Below, piece after piece: positions 9,266-20,740 of a stretch of DNA of 64,000 nucleotides; positions within the stretch are counted from its first letter, which is position 1; the number at the start of each line of letters is the position of its first letter. The notes under the pieces are model-generated. The model saw only the letters and a list, made by a program, of their open reading frames with translations, was not told where the DNA came from and made no database searches. Position numbers and translations under genes: made by a program. The stretch comes from Malachius bipustulatus (Eukaryota; Arthropoda; Insecta; Coleoptera; Melyridae): NCBI GenBank assembly GCA_910589415.1, contig OU342639.1, positions 17,616,268 through 17,680,267 on the forward strand. Reading direction: 5' to 3'.

Positions 9266-12200
9266 ATAATATAATCGAATTTTTTCAAGAATGTATTTTT
9301 ATGACAAGTAAAAGAAATCATGATGAATAATTACTTCTTACGAAAAAATGAAAATAGATTTTTATAAGTACATATAGTGAATTCCATCCGTGGACACCCT
9401 GTATAAAAAGTTCTTATTTTGTAAACATATTCTCCACAATGTTATTATTATAATTTTAATTTGATTTGAAGTTATTCTAAATGGCCTGCTGAACGGAATG
9501 TAGCGAAATAAACCCCCTCTAAATCATGGCGGTAATTAATTTTCTTGTGTGTATATAGGTGCCTTTAGAGGGGGAATCGGTTGTGTAGATTCTGTAATAT
9601 CCATGTGCATGTAACGACAACGGCGACAAACGAAAGAGGAACGGGGAGAGGTTGAGGTTTCAGCGAGATGTCAATCCTGTTAATGATACCGCAGAACCGC
9701 ACCAAATTACCCTGCAGGGAAGGAAGAGAAGGCACGTGAGGTGTTGGAACAGTTGTTGAACCTGAGTGCAGGCCGCCGACGATTGCAGACCATTGTCATC
9801 GTTGCCAAGTTGGGTGGGTCTTACCTTTTTGATACCGTATTTAACTTTTCTTAAATTTTTACAATTTTTCTAAAATTAAATTTTATTCTATCAAATTTTT
9901 CATAAAACCAATACATTTTTAAAAATAAAATCTGGATAGGTCGGATTATGTCAGGCCAATTTGAGACCAGTCTGTCGGGTCAGTAGGGAGATGTCAAAAA
10001 AAATATAATTAAATAAGTTTGTTGGAGAAAAATCATAATTGAAAGCTTTATACCTAATTTTAGGGCAATCAAGAAATCATTGAATTCTGGCAACGCAGGT
10101 GTAGATTTAGGCAGAACCCTGATGTTGGCAGTTCGGCCGGCGTCGCGACGCCAACGTGGTCGAAGTAGGGGTTTACCGAGGACACATGGCGCGTATGAGA
10201 GTTAGTTTTCCCATTTGTAATACGACTAATGACAGACACACGCATCCATTTACATGGAACGGGACCTGAATCGGGATAACGAGAGTTACTCTGGCACCGC
10301 GTGCATCTCTCTGCATCCCTTTATTATAATCCCTCGCTTCTCTCATTTCTCTCACAACATTATGGAAATTTTTTACCAAAGATTGCTGGTCGAGTAAGTT
10401 GTACCGTGAAAAATTTATCACCCTGTAAACACTCATAAGGCTTGTACCTACCTATATATAGTTACGAGTCAGTGCTATCATCAGTTTGAAATCTTGGTAA
10501 ATCCTTTACCGGATTTGTAAACGAGTCCAGACCTAAATGGCTTTATGTATGCCCTGACCATTTATCACTCCGTCCGAGCCCGGCAATCCTGCAAGTCAGA
10601 AAACCGACTTCCCGCTACATCACGTTTACCCCACACTTCCATAATATTATTCCAACCATTTGTTTAGGGTTGGATGCAATTTTTGGTTGCAAATATATTT
10701 TTCTCGTGATTTAAGTTGGCAATCCTTTAGCTGTTCCCGAATCTTGATTATCGTAATATTACTTGATAATCCGTAAAGAGAAAGCATATAAGAATCTTGT
10801 GGTATGTGGATATTAAATCGTTTGGCTATTAAATAGCTATCAACATGGAGATAAGTGTTGGCTATTATCTAGTATCTAAACTGTCAGCAGATGCGGCGTA
10901 AAGCCGCTGAGAGTTCGCGGAAAGTGGTAATCCCCGGTTAGGGGACCGCAGGGACGCGGTTTGTAAAGGATTTGTGAAATGTAATTGGTTCAGCTGGCAC
11001 AGACACGTTGGAATCATCAATAGCTCATCAGATTGAGCGTCCAACCTGCAACCTGCTCGACCCCGCGTTATTCCCCCAGTGATCCCTGGTTATCCCGGTT
11101 ATCCCCATCGTGCTGTGTCGTGCCTACGTTAAGACTTCTATTTTCTTATTCCTTCATAGTTTAACTCAACAGTTTTCCTACCCATCTCCACATCAATAAT
11201 CGTTCAAGACAAGGTTGTCGATCAAGCTAACGTATCTCGATAAGTTAAGTAAACTGGAAAAATAATTATTCATCGATATTATGTCACATAAAATATTAAT
11301 TTACAGTAAACATATCGAAGGTAATATGAAACGCTAACGCATGAAGTGCACTGATAACTATGAGAAATGTTATACGATTAACCTATAATATGATGCCTAA
11401 CATGACATGCTTAAAACGGTTTGATGGAAGACTGTGGCAAAGATACTTGAACATTCTTCCAGAAGTTACACCATGTCTTGCAAGTTTTTTCAATTTTGAT
11501 AAAATATAGCCTTATCTAACATTTGAACAAGAATAATGTTTTGTTTGTTATACATATAGTCTAGGTTTCGACATGAACATTTTCCAGTCAATAAAAAGTG
11601 TTAATTAGTATAACAAGAACCAATTCTAGGGGACTTCGAGGGTGGTATATAACATATTGCCATGAAGGTCAAGTCATGAGGAAATATTAACTTTATAAAA
11701 AGTCACACTTGCCCTGTGTACGCCGAGTGACAGCGCGGTAACCAATCCCACAAAATAAGAAGCTGACTCGATTTGGATATCCGATAATCCATTTGTTGAT
11801 GCGTTGAATCGCAAAAAGATTGTGAATCCCCAGTTGCAATGCTGATCCCATGGGATTCGATTTTCAGGTACAATAATGTGTTGGCTCAATTATGCTTCCA
11901 AGTTCGTTGGTGCTTTTCAGAGTCTTAATTATGGAGGGACTCAGGGGTATGTCTTTCGGTCATCGTTTTTTTTTGTATACATACCTTCTGACACATGAAT
12001 GGGCTCCTTAAATTGGGAATCTTGTAATACTTACAGAAGATAACATCCGTGATATTTTGACAAGGTTATTAGCGTATATGCCGGATCTAATGATTTCAAG
12101 AGATCCATCTTTATCTTATTATTGATCCGTTTGGAATATTTAAGTTAAAAAAAATTCTTGAAGAAAACTATCTGTGAGTTATCAAAATGAAAAGCACGAA

Positions 12201-13509
12201 AATAAAATTTAAAAGGGTAAATTTGAACTAATCAAATATCAAGATCATATAAAAAAATTCATGCAGGTGTTAAACGTGCATGATAATGTTAAGACCGTCG
12301 ATGTCGAGCAGCCCCTACAGTAATGACTTGCCGTGAGGCTGCGGCGAAGTGATTTTCAAGTCCACGACTAATGTTCATCGTCCCTCGTCTCATCTCATCG
12401 ATTACACCCGCTTACGTGCCTCCCGTTTCAACCCTCGACCTTCTACCCCCTAAAACTGATCTCGCCTCTCTTAGAAAGATCAGCTACATATGTATAAGTT
12501 ATTCTTGTTTTTTTTTTTTAAGTCTTCTGGTTCCTAACTATGAAATTTTTTAAAGACGCAATGCTAGTCTATAACGTAGTTTGCTATAATATCAATGTTA
12601 TATTATAAAACTTATGTTATCAGTTTTTGTGTAGTAAAAAAACGGAAAGAGAGAAAGAAGCATGTTCATAAAGAGCGGTATGACTGTAAGTGGCTTTTCC
12701 GGACAGGGGATAATCTTCGGGAAAAATGACATGGGATTTATAGGGCTAACAATGTCTGCAAGAGGGTGATACTCGCATGTCCGTTGTTGTTGCGTCCAGT
12801 TGAGATTGTCGGGTTTAGCGGGCAGCGTGACGAAACTACTAAACATCCCGATAACTTATGGCTACAATCAAATGACACGCCAGCGAATTTTCATTCACGT
12901 TCACATCTATAAATGCTCGTAGATACACTAGCAGTCAATATTACTGGAGTACGTTGTTGTGTGTTTGAACACGCATGATTTGTTGTTTATGTAGGCATTC
13001 ATAAACTCGGAAAATTGTTTGGAAGATTTACAGCGAGATGAATTTTCAATGGCCTGTTATGGGATACTGTAAATATTCAGCATAACTTTCATTTTAACAT
13101 ACTTCTGCTCTTTAATTTAAATCATTTTGATTGGTTGGTTGCAGGATCACATCATCAATGCGTTAATTTTACATTGAACTTTAAAATAGCCTATTATAGA
13201 ATGACCCTCCAGGACTCGCTCTATCTTTTAACCTTGGGAATTCAAGAAACTACTTCTAACTCGCTTACATATTTTTAAAATGAACTTTTGAGCAATAACA
13301 ACCTTCGTTTCGCAAAATAATTTTTATTGTATGGTTGAAGACCTCGAAGAGAGGCTTCGGAGAAGATCGAAGAACAAAACGACTGGTGTGGAAAATGTTG
13401 CAATAGGGCGTTATTTTGTGTGAGCACATGCAAATTATTGAAATACGAATGGGAAAAACGTATCAGTTGTAGCGTAAAATCGTCAACTTTTTAAAAAAAT
13501 GCGTACATA
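9266..13509. other. 4.2 kb without a recognised gene
   Basis: No coding or transposon motif was recognised apart from a transposon-end-like string near 9400 (ACACCCTGTATA). G+C-richer patches occur at about 9600-9830, 10080-10320 and 10880-11120. The open frames at 10173-10436 and 11674-11889 lack motifs. Confidence 0.35.
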
Positions 13510-13811
13510 TGTAAGACTCCGGTTCGGAATTAATTACCACTGATTGCATCTGTAAAGATGGTTTATTGAGTATTACAATTAATAATTAAACAATCAAATT
13601 TAACATACCTGTAAAGACGAAATCGAAAATATAAAACAATTCGAACGTGAATCAAAAAGAACATCTGTCTGTTTATAATAATAATCACAACTAATTCTTA
13701 AGTATCGACTGATGCTGGTGCGACGAGAATTAAATTAAAATCAAGAGACAAATGCACGAAGAAAACATTGATAACACTGATATCTGAAGTACAGTGACGT
13801 CGTACTTTACA
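13510..13811 (-). repeat. 3' LTR of chimeric Ty3/gypsy-like insertion
   Basis: A 302-bp direct repeat of 15783-16099, bounded by TGTAAGACT and CTTTACA. The two copies differ by about two substitutions and one replaced block near 13695 (18 bp here, 33 bp in the other). The pol frame reads into this LTR. Confidence 0.9.
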
Positions 13812-13823
13812 TCCCCACACCCA
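13812..13823 (-). promoter_or_regulatory. Polypurine tract next to the 3' LTR
   Basis: The minus strand reads TGGGTGTGGGGA immediately before the LTR start TGTAAAG. This is the expected position of the plus-strand primer in reverse transcription. Confidence 0.6.
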
Positions 13824-15440
13824 GAAACTATACCCTGGAGTAACAGAGAAAACTGGATAAAGTTTGGACACATGGAAATAATTAGATTCGGCTTTGCTAA
13901 TACCCGAATCAACTTTGTAAATAGAATTCGAAAATCTTTCCAAAATTTGGAACGGACCAGATATGATCTCGTCTAACTTATTACGATTCAAGCTATTTAA
14001 ATGCGATACGAAGACAAAGTCACCCACTGCAAAAGTGGGGAATTTACGAACTTTATCTATTCTAGTTTTATTAAGGTTATGGATTTTTTGAGAATTTTCA
14101 AAAGCTTTTTTTCTGTCCTCATCCAGGTTTCTTTGAACTTTACAGTTATCAGGTACAATTTGTATATCGATATTATTGAGTAAATAATTAGGGCTAAATT
14201 GAGTAGAAGTATGAATGGTATTATTATATTCTTCTACACATTTATCTGCTATGACGGACCATGGACGGTTCGAACGGGAGGAGTTTTCATTGATTCTGCA
14301 TCTGATACGATTCACTAGGGTTTGATTTAACCTTTCATTCAACCCGTTAGAGAATGGACAGTCGACAGCAGTAAAAATTAAGTTTACATAATTTTTCTTC
14401 AAAAATAGTTTAAATTCTCCCGAATTAATTCCACTGTATTGATCGGTCAATTAGAGTACCTATTTTAATACCTTTATTCAGAAGTTTATTCATAAGTGTG
14501 ATAAAATCACGAGCTTTTTGAGTTTTCGAAGTATGAATAAAAGCAAAACACGAGTAAAGTGGTCGACAAGTATGTGAAGATACTTTTTCGGAGAGTGATT
14601 TCCCCCAAAACCACCAACGGAATCTAAAGACATATACTCATATGGACGTGTGGCCGGGCCCAATTGAGAGAGGTAGCCATAAGTAAAAGGAATACGTGAT
14701 TTGTTCTTTATGCAAGATACACAAAAATGACAAAAGTCAGTTATTAACTTTCTTAAATTTTTACAATAATAAAAAGACGATATTTTCAATTCAATTTGTT
14801 TTGGACCAATATGGCCGAATTTGTTATGAATTTGTTGTATTATATTCCCACAGAATTCTGGCGAAATTATTATTTTATGTTGGTTTATACGTTGAGTATA
14901 AAGAATATCGCCTTTTTCTATAACACGGATAGCGGATGGTAAATTATTTTTTATACCAGTTTGATCTTTAATTATTTCATTCAGTTGGATTAAGTTTACA
15001 ATTTTGAGGTGATCCGTCAAAGTTGAGGAATCTAAAACAGGATTGCGAGACAAACAATCTGCTTCTGAGTTAGCGTTTCCTGGGACATATTTAACTCTAA
15101 AATTATATTGTGACAGATAAAACATCATATGTCTTAATTCTTCGTCTGTTTTAGAGTGAATATTAAGATTTTCTAAAGGTTTATGATCTGTGTGAACTTC
15201 AAAGTTCATATTTATAAGCCAGTAATGCCAGTACATTAAAGCTTCTTTTATGGCAAGGCATTCCAGAAACACTGCTTTTTTACGTTTCTGAAATTCATTT
15301 AATTTTTTTGAAAAATAAGCTACTGGTTTGCAGCTTCCGTCGTCCTGTCTTTGCTTCAAAATTGCTCCTATGCCAGTTACACTAGCATCAGTTTGGACAA
15401 TAGTGTCTCTTCGAGGATGGTATTGAAGGCAAGTGTTGGT
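13812..15440 (-). pseudogene. pol: Ty3/gypsy pol 3' half: RNase H and integrase, two frameshifts
   Basis: Minus strand. RNase H begins near 15430 with TDASVTGIGAI, then PVAYFSKKLNEFQKRK and FEVHTDHKPLENL. These mark the Ty3/gypsy RNase H that degrades the RNA of RNA:DNA hybrids. The integrase zinc domain follows (HNKFGHIG ... CHFCVSC), then the catalytic core with SLDSVGGFGG (first Asp), TDQYSGINS (second Asp) and NGLNERLNQTL (Glu). All three catalytic acids are readable. However, the frame breaks near 14545 and again near 14455, so no intact integrase is made. The C-terminal GPFQILERF-type domain runs up to the LTR. RT is lost except for its last residues. Confidence 0.85.
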
Positions 15441-15747
15441 ACTCCGCTAACATGTAATGATTGAAAACAAAATTTCCAGCATCGTCTTTATAGGCCTTCT
15501 CCAGTTCTGATGGAAGAATTACATTCACATTCCGAAACTGACCTCTTGATTTTATAGAGCTGACTGCAGATTTTACTGGTTGAAGATCGACCAGGTTCTT
15601 GTGAATAGCTAAACTTTGAAATTCATCGGGGAAACTGTACCAAATCTCTTCGTCAGCTGTTCTGATTCTTTTCAGTTTCAGAACAGTCGTTTTATCATCT
15701 GTAGAGCTGGCTTCAGCCACAATGAAAAGCTGGTGTTTTGACATCAC
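15388..15747 (-). CDS. Unassigned ORF captured next to the 5' LTR (about 118 aa)
   Basis: I do not recognise this protein. It starts at the ATG at 15744, 39 nt inside the 5' LTR, where the primer-binding site and gag leader should be. The N-terminus reads MSKHQLFIVAEASSTDD; later come LKRIRTADEEIWYSFPDEF and RGQFRNVNVILPSELEKAY. It has mixed charged and aromatic composition, with no zinc knuckle, capsid motif, signal peptide or membrane segment. Composition looks like real coding sequence, unlike the random frames nearby. Its last 15-20 codons overlap the RNase H reading frame, so the true junction is about 15430-15450. It could be a piece of host mRNA captured by template switching, part of another mobile element, or an unusual element-specific gene. 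Confidence 0.5.
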   Translation of the reverse strand: MMSKHQLFIVAEASSTDDKTTVLKLKRIRTADEEIWYSFPDEFQSLAIHKNLVDLQPVKSAVSSIKSRGQFRNVNVILPSELEKAYKDDAGNFVFNHYMLAEYQHLPSIPSSKRHYCPN

Positions 15748-15782
15748 AAAATATCATGCAAAAATTTGTTATATTTTCGATT

Positions 15783-16099
15783 TGTAAGACTCCGGTTCGG
15801 AATTAATTACAACTGATTGCATCTGTAAAGATGGTTTATTGAGTATTACAATTAATAATTAAACAATCAAATTTAACATACCTGTAAAGATGAAATCGAA
15901 AATATAAAACAATTCGAACGTGAATCAAAAAGAACATCTGTCTGTTTATAATAATAATCACAACTAATTCTTAAGTTGTGATGATGATGATGACCACTGA
16001 TGATGATGCGACGAGAATTAAATTAAAATCAAGAGACAAATGCACGAAGAAAACATTGATAACACTGATATCTGAAGTACAGTGACGTCGTACTTTACA
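15783..16099 (-). repeat. 5' LTR of chimeric Ty3/gypsy-like insertion
   Basis: 317-bp copy of the LTR at 13510-13811. A 33-bp GATGATGAT-rich block replaces 18 bp of the other copy. It contains a TGACGTC string near the outer end. On the minus strand this LTR would drive the ORF at 15747-15388. Confidence 0.9.
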
Positions 16100-16103
16100 C
16101 ATA

Positions 16104-18930
16104 TAAAAATTTTTCAAGCTTAAAGAATCATGATGTTTCATATTTGAACGATCGATCAGTTATATCTCCAGAAAGAAAAGTACGATAAAGTTTTTTTCAG
16201 GTTTTTCAGGAATTTCAGGAATTTCAATGGTAGGTATAGTTCTTAGCGAATCCTTGTGCGCGAATTTCCAATGCCCCATATAAAAAATTAATTTTAGCAA
16301 AATTATCATGGTAGGTACAAAATTACACGTCATGATGGTATGGAAAAATAATGCAAAATGCAAAGGGTTATAAACGTTGATTAGCGTGCAAAAAATCGGT
16401 TTTGAAGAAATAGAAACTATAAAAATCTTTACACGAAAAATGAATTTTCTCATCTATCGAAGAGGTGATAGCTACACAAGAAGCTTGAATTTCTAATGTA
16501 CAATTTATTTAGAGTATGATATAGAAGAATTTTTCTTTAAAATCGTAGATTATTTTTTTTAAACACTGGTAGTGTCTTAGCCTTGACTGGTTAGAAAAAT
16601 TAAGGTAAAAATTTATATTTATTACCTAGTCTCCTACAGGGCCTAAAGCTTCATCATTTGATTTCTTAAAAATTGGTCGAGTCAGATCTTCAAACATTGA
16701 AAAAAAAGATCCGAAACGTTGAGAAAGTTCGTCCTTCACAGATTTACCAAGAATGCGAAATTTATACGTTTTTATTTGTTTGTTGAAAACTACCTTGTGA
16801 AATAATTAGGTTTAAAAAATTGGTTTCTTTTATGTTTGAAACAGCTGAACCTATTATAAAAATCAGAAGCAAAAGTCAATTCTTGTGAAACCTTGATATA
16901 AGTAGACTTGTTTTCAAAATACTTTTTACGAAGATGCTTTTAAAGGTGAAAAAAGACAACTGGTCTATGAATTGAAAGCCAATAAAGCAAGGGAACGCGA
17001 ACCTTATTGTCAAAGGGTAGAAGGATACGAGATACGATTGCTAACTTTTCTCGTCAACAAAAACCAAAATTAACCGACACTTCGCGAAAACACCCTGTAT
17101 AAGTAGAGCGGGAGTTGTAAAGTTGCTATTCGTTGGAACTACTCAGGGAGTAAAATCTTAGTTAAGTCGTAAAAATAAACTGCTTTGTCGTGAAAGATAT
17201 TACAATACTACATTGTGTAAACATATAGAAACTTCTGAAGAATACCTTTTTTTATATAGTTGTTTTATTTGTAAATCTTAAGGCAACAATAAAAAAGTGA
17301 TGAAAATATGAGCAGCCATTCGAACATTTATTAACGCTCATGAATTTTTTATTAAAAATAACCGAAAGGGTTTGAGGCTGATCCGCTGATCTAGCGAAGT
17401 CGTGAAACATGAGCCATCAGGAGGGGAAGACGTCGTAGACCGAGAGGTAAGGGGGAGGCTTAATAGGCAAACTTAATTCATTTCAGAACAACTCTACAAC
17501 CATCGGTGTCTTCGTTCATTGTCGCTCGTAGCATCAGTGCAAAACTTCTTTATGAAACTTACGCTCAATCTCGGTGGTTAACCTTTGATCTCGAGCAATA
17601 TCGTGCAGATATTATTTGTTATAATAACTTGGTTGTAAGTGGTTAGAAACACCAGGAGACAATTACTACTAAAAAGGAATTAACTAATTAAATTTGTATC
17701 ATATCAAATTTGGATATGTGTTGGCATTTTCCTTTTAAATGCTGAAGCTTTTTGTAGTACATGTAATTACCTATGGGTTGAAAATCATCATCCATTCTAA
17801 GCTTTGATGATGAGCGATTCATTATATATACGTTATAGTTCAGATTTGTCTACCTCGGTATTATTACATCAGAATTCAAGATTCAAGTGAAATTGTCAAG
17901 GAATTATTGATAAAACTCTCGATTTATAATTGAATATTAATCGCTCGCCAGAGAAACCAATTATAGTTGATCGATAATTCCGAATTTTAATTATATAGAT
18001 ATTTAAAAAACACTTGCAATAGAAGTGGAAATCTGAAAAAATAATTATCCAGACGCTAATGAAAAAATTTACATTTTTATTTCGGGCGAATTCAGTCCCT
18101 CTGTCTTTTTCATCTGTCAGAATAAGAATTTTTTAGCTTGAGTTTTAAAACAAGAATTCTCTCATCAGCATTAGCGGAGGAACAAAAGCAAAGAACATAA
18201 TTTTTCATTCTAGTTATCGGTTTTTAAAATACAATCATGACAAGTATATGTATATGTATGACATTTAAATAATCCTTAACTCAAAATACAATAATGAATA
18301 AATATTAAGTACGAGCACTCTTAAACTTCTGAATTCCATATATACTTAAAGATAAATATTTAAGAGAAGAATGCGTTCTTGAGACTACTCTATGCCTACA
18401 TAATATTAGGTACATGAGATATATCATCTTTACACCAGAATTATTGTTTACTAGAAATTGCTTCACTAATTTTATTGTTCCGCAAGTTATATTATTTGTA
18501 ACGAAGAAACCTGAGCGAAAAGGCAGAAGCTCATCAAATTCAGCGATAAGTTATTACAGTATTTTTCACACCAGCTAATTAGTTACGAGACAGTCAACTA
18601 TATTGCATGAAGTAAAAATGTCATTATTTGACTGTGACCTGGGTGATTCTTGACAATTTCAAACAAAACGTTTCGCTTATAGTTCTGAAAAATGTTAGTA
18701 AGTGAATTGAGCAGATAGAAATTTAATGCGATTAATTTCATAAGTATTCTTCGCAGCTTTATCTCGAAATCGTTACACATGTAGTTACAATATTAATATT
18801 CTACAGCCGTTCGTTATTTTTTTTTTAAGACAAAAGTCACCTCTTTTTTATAATAACAACTGATAAATCTCTCGCATCGGCCTTATCGCTTCATTACAAA
18901 TTTTGTACGTGTTCTAATATGTCCAGTAAA
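16104..18930. other. No recognised gene
   Basis: A+T-rich. Repeated TTTCAGG strings near 16196-16222 and a terminus-like ACACCCTGTATA at 17090 suggest decayed transposon sequence, but no element could be bounded. Confidence 0.35.
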
Positions 18931-19051
18931 ATTGGACGAAAAATGTGATGATTTATGCATTCAAAGCGGGAAAGACGGAATTTTGTGTGGGTGTTCCCTT
19001 GTGGAAAAGCCGCATGTCATTTTGATTTTAAGGGATGAATTTACTTGTGGA

Positions 19052-19345
19052 ACCCGCTGCAACGGGTGCCGGCAATTTTTAAAGGTTATATTCTTAAAAC
19101 AAATAACGAATGTTATAAGGTATTATTTATTAGAAAAAGGATTCTGCTGCAACAGAATCAATGAAGTATTATATCTAAAATAATTATTATGAATATACGC
19201 TGCAACGGGTAGAATAAAAACAATAATCTACATACTATGAGATTTATTAAAAACATTGACGAGAGTAAATTTTGTTAAGGTGAAAGGGTTTAGCTGCAAT
19301 AAAATTCAATAAAAATGACGCTGTATACAAGTTTGCTGCAACAGA
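19052..19345 (+). repeat. Cluster of five CTGCAA motifs, two in perfect hairpins
   Basis: CTGCAA occurs at 19057, 19147, 19200, 19294 and 19336. The first two sit as the loop of perfect stems: ACCCG/CGGGT, and GATTCTG/CAGAATC. The third has a partial stem; the others share the motif with weak or no stem. Intervening sequence is not repeated. The role is unknown: structured RNA, protein-binding sites, or remains of a Cys-Asn-rich coding repeat (TGCAAC in frame) are all possible. Confidence 0.45.
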
Positions 19346-19407
19346 GAAGATATAAAGGAACCAACTTTGAATGAAGAGCTTATATTGGCGTTGAGTGATC
19401 TGAATTT

Positions 19408-19590
19408 TTGGATCGTTGGACATCATTTTTACGAAAGGGCATTAGTCGAGAAGAACGTGAGGTTCTCCAGAAAAAATATCCATTTCCTAAAAACTGCCCA
19501 GCATCAACTCCCCCTGAACTCAACGAAGAAATGACAACGATCTTTTCTAAGGCTATTTTGAAACAAGATATTGAAATGGATCGCACCTAG
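19408..19590 (+). pseudogene. Retroelement ORF fragment, DIRS-like Gag-type motif
   Basis: A 60-codon frame with WTSFLRKGISREEREVLQKK, then YPFPKNCPASTPPELNEEM and ILKQDIEM. The spacing (W, GxSxEER, KYPxPxNC, PPxLN, LKxD) resembles a conserved segment of ORF1 proteins of DIRS-type tyrosine-recombinase retroelements in animals. This is from memory of the family, not a search. The frame ends at a TAG that is also present in the related copy at 61447. It is a relic. Confidence 0.4.
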
Positions 19591-20120
19591 GTAGGATGAT
19601 AAGGAAATTATTTCCATCGCCCTCGTTAAAGCAGCCCAACCCGAAATAGCAAACAGTGCAGGAATAGGTACGTAAGTACCTGAAGGTAAAATTGTTAGGA
19701 AATTAAAACGCAGCCACCCGCCGTTACATCAAGTAAACGATCCCTGCCAGCACATTAAATACTCAGAAAAATAGAATCGCTCTAGCTGGTCACATTTCAG
19801 TCCTACGAGAAAGCGGCAACGGCGAGGGCAAACCATTGCCAGATGTCTTTATAAAAGCGACTCGCGCCGATTGAAAGGATGAGCTGACCTACATACAAGA
19901 CCGTGTGGAAAGATTTGTGAATCAAACAATAACCCCTTGCAAAGACAATAGTAAGTCACTAGGTATTCCACCAACGATATGGAAAATTACACCAATCGAT
20001 AAAGCGAAAAAATAAATGAAGGTAGCCGGAAATACATCGCGATCCCGAAATAGCAAGCAGGTGGAAATGCGAGATGAAAGTTAAGCCGGTGTAATTATAA
20101 TAGTTAGGAACAATGGAAAG
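19574..20120 (+). repeat. Degenerate dispersed repeat, copy A (pairs with 61447-62040)
   Basis: Shares with the second copy GAAATGGATCGCACCTAGGT, AGGTAAAATTGTTAGGAAAT, CCTGCCAGCACATTAAATA, CCTACATACAAGA, AATCAAACAATAAC and a GGTGTAATTATNATAG-type block. Middle portions differ, so the copies have diverged by indels. No complete ORF survives in either. Confidence 0.75.
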
Positions 20121-20576
20121 GTAAAACCAAGTTAGATTAAAAAACCAAATTGATCATTATAAGGTCGTTTTTCCGAATCTCTTCTAACCAGATTTTATAC
20201 ACACCTGAATCTTATGTGACAAACGCTATTATTATGTTTCTCATCATACTATCTACGCTCTTTGGGGTGATAGGCCGACGTACTCGTGTTACTGGCGGAC
20301 CGGTGGCTGGTACCGATACAAAAGATTAAGTAATTTGTCTGTAAACAAGCCTAAACACGAATGATAAACAAAAGTCCAGCATTTTCAATCATTAACTAGA
20401 TTAATGGTTAAAGAGTCGTGGTCTGTAGTATGGTCAGCTAATAATCACGTTGAGGAACAAAGATTTTCGAGAGAAAGAACGGAGCCAACATGCTCTGAGT
20501 AATAAATTAAGGTGTGTAGAAAAATCTACAATAATACAGTTGATTAAGGTTTCAATCTGAAAAGCACTCGAATGAC
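20121..20576. other. Flank of the degenerate repeat, no recognised gene
   Basis: Probably more of the same degenerate element: base composition and lack of long ORFs continue from copy A. No motif was recognised. Confidence 0.3.
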
Positions 20577-20740
20577 GAGTAAGGTAATATATGTGACGTA
20601 AAAGTCGCCTTACGGGGCAGCATCGACAGGTGCAATAAAAGGCTATAACAGTGACAAATGCCTAATGGCAAGGTAACATATGTGACATAAAGGTCGCCTG
20701 ACGAGGCAGCATCGACGGGTGCAATAAAAGGTAGAACAAG
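20577..20740. repeat. Two-unit tandem repeat, period 89 bp
   Basis: AAGGTAATATATGTGACGTA at 20581 recurs as AAGGTAACATATGTGACATA at 20670. The units share GCAGCATCGAC and GGTGCAATAAAAGG. The second unit is truncated. Confidence 0.75.

Larger units (their letters stand above)
13510..16099 (-). mobile_element. LTR retrotransposon insertion, internally deleted and chimeric, TSD CATA
   Basis: Both LTRs are present and the insertion is flanked by CATA at 13506-13509 and 16100-16103, a 4-bp target duplication usual for Ty3/gypsy. In minus-strand order it contains: 5' LTR, an unassigned ORF (15747-15388), the last residues of RT with RNase H, integrase with frameshifts, a purine-rich tract, and 3' LTR. 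Primer-binding site, gag, protease and most of RT are missing, and there is no env. The near-identical LTRs mean insertion was fairly recent compared with its neighbours. Confidence 0.85.

Noticed and set aside
13698..13811. Pol extension into the LTR as an extra protein domain
   Set aside because: The frame is merely open across the LTR; the sequence repeats at the other LTR and has no domain character.
13812..16099. Possible env gene making the element a full endogenous retrovirus
   Set aside because: The integrase C-terminus runs directly into the polypurine tract and LTR; there is no room for env.
18932..19183. Cys-rich 83-codon frame (CGTRCNGCR) as a small secreted peptide
   Set aside because: No signal peptide, and the Cys codons arise from the CTGCAAC motif itself, which recurs outside the frame.
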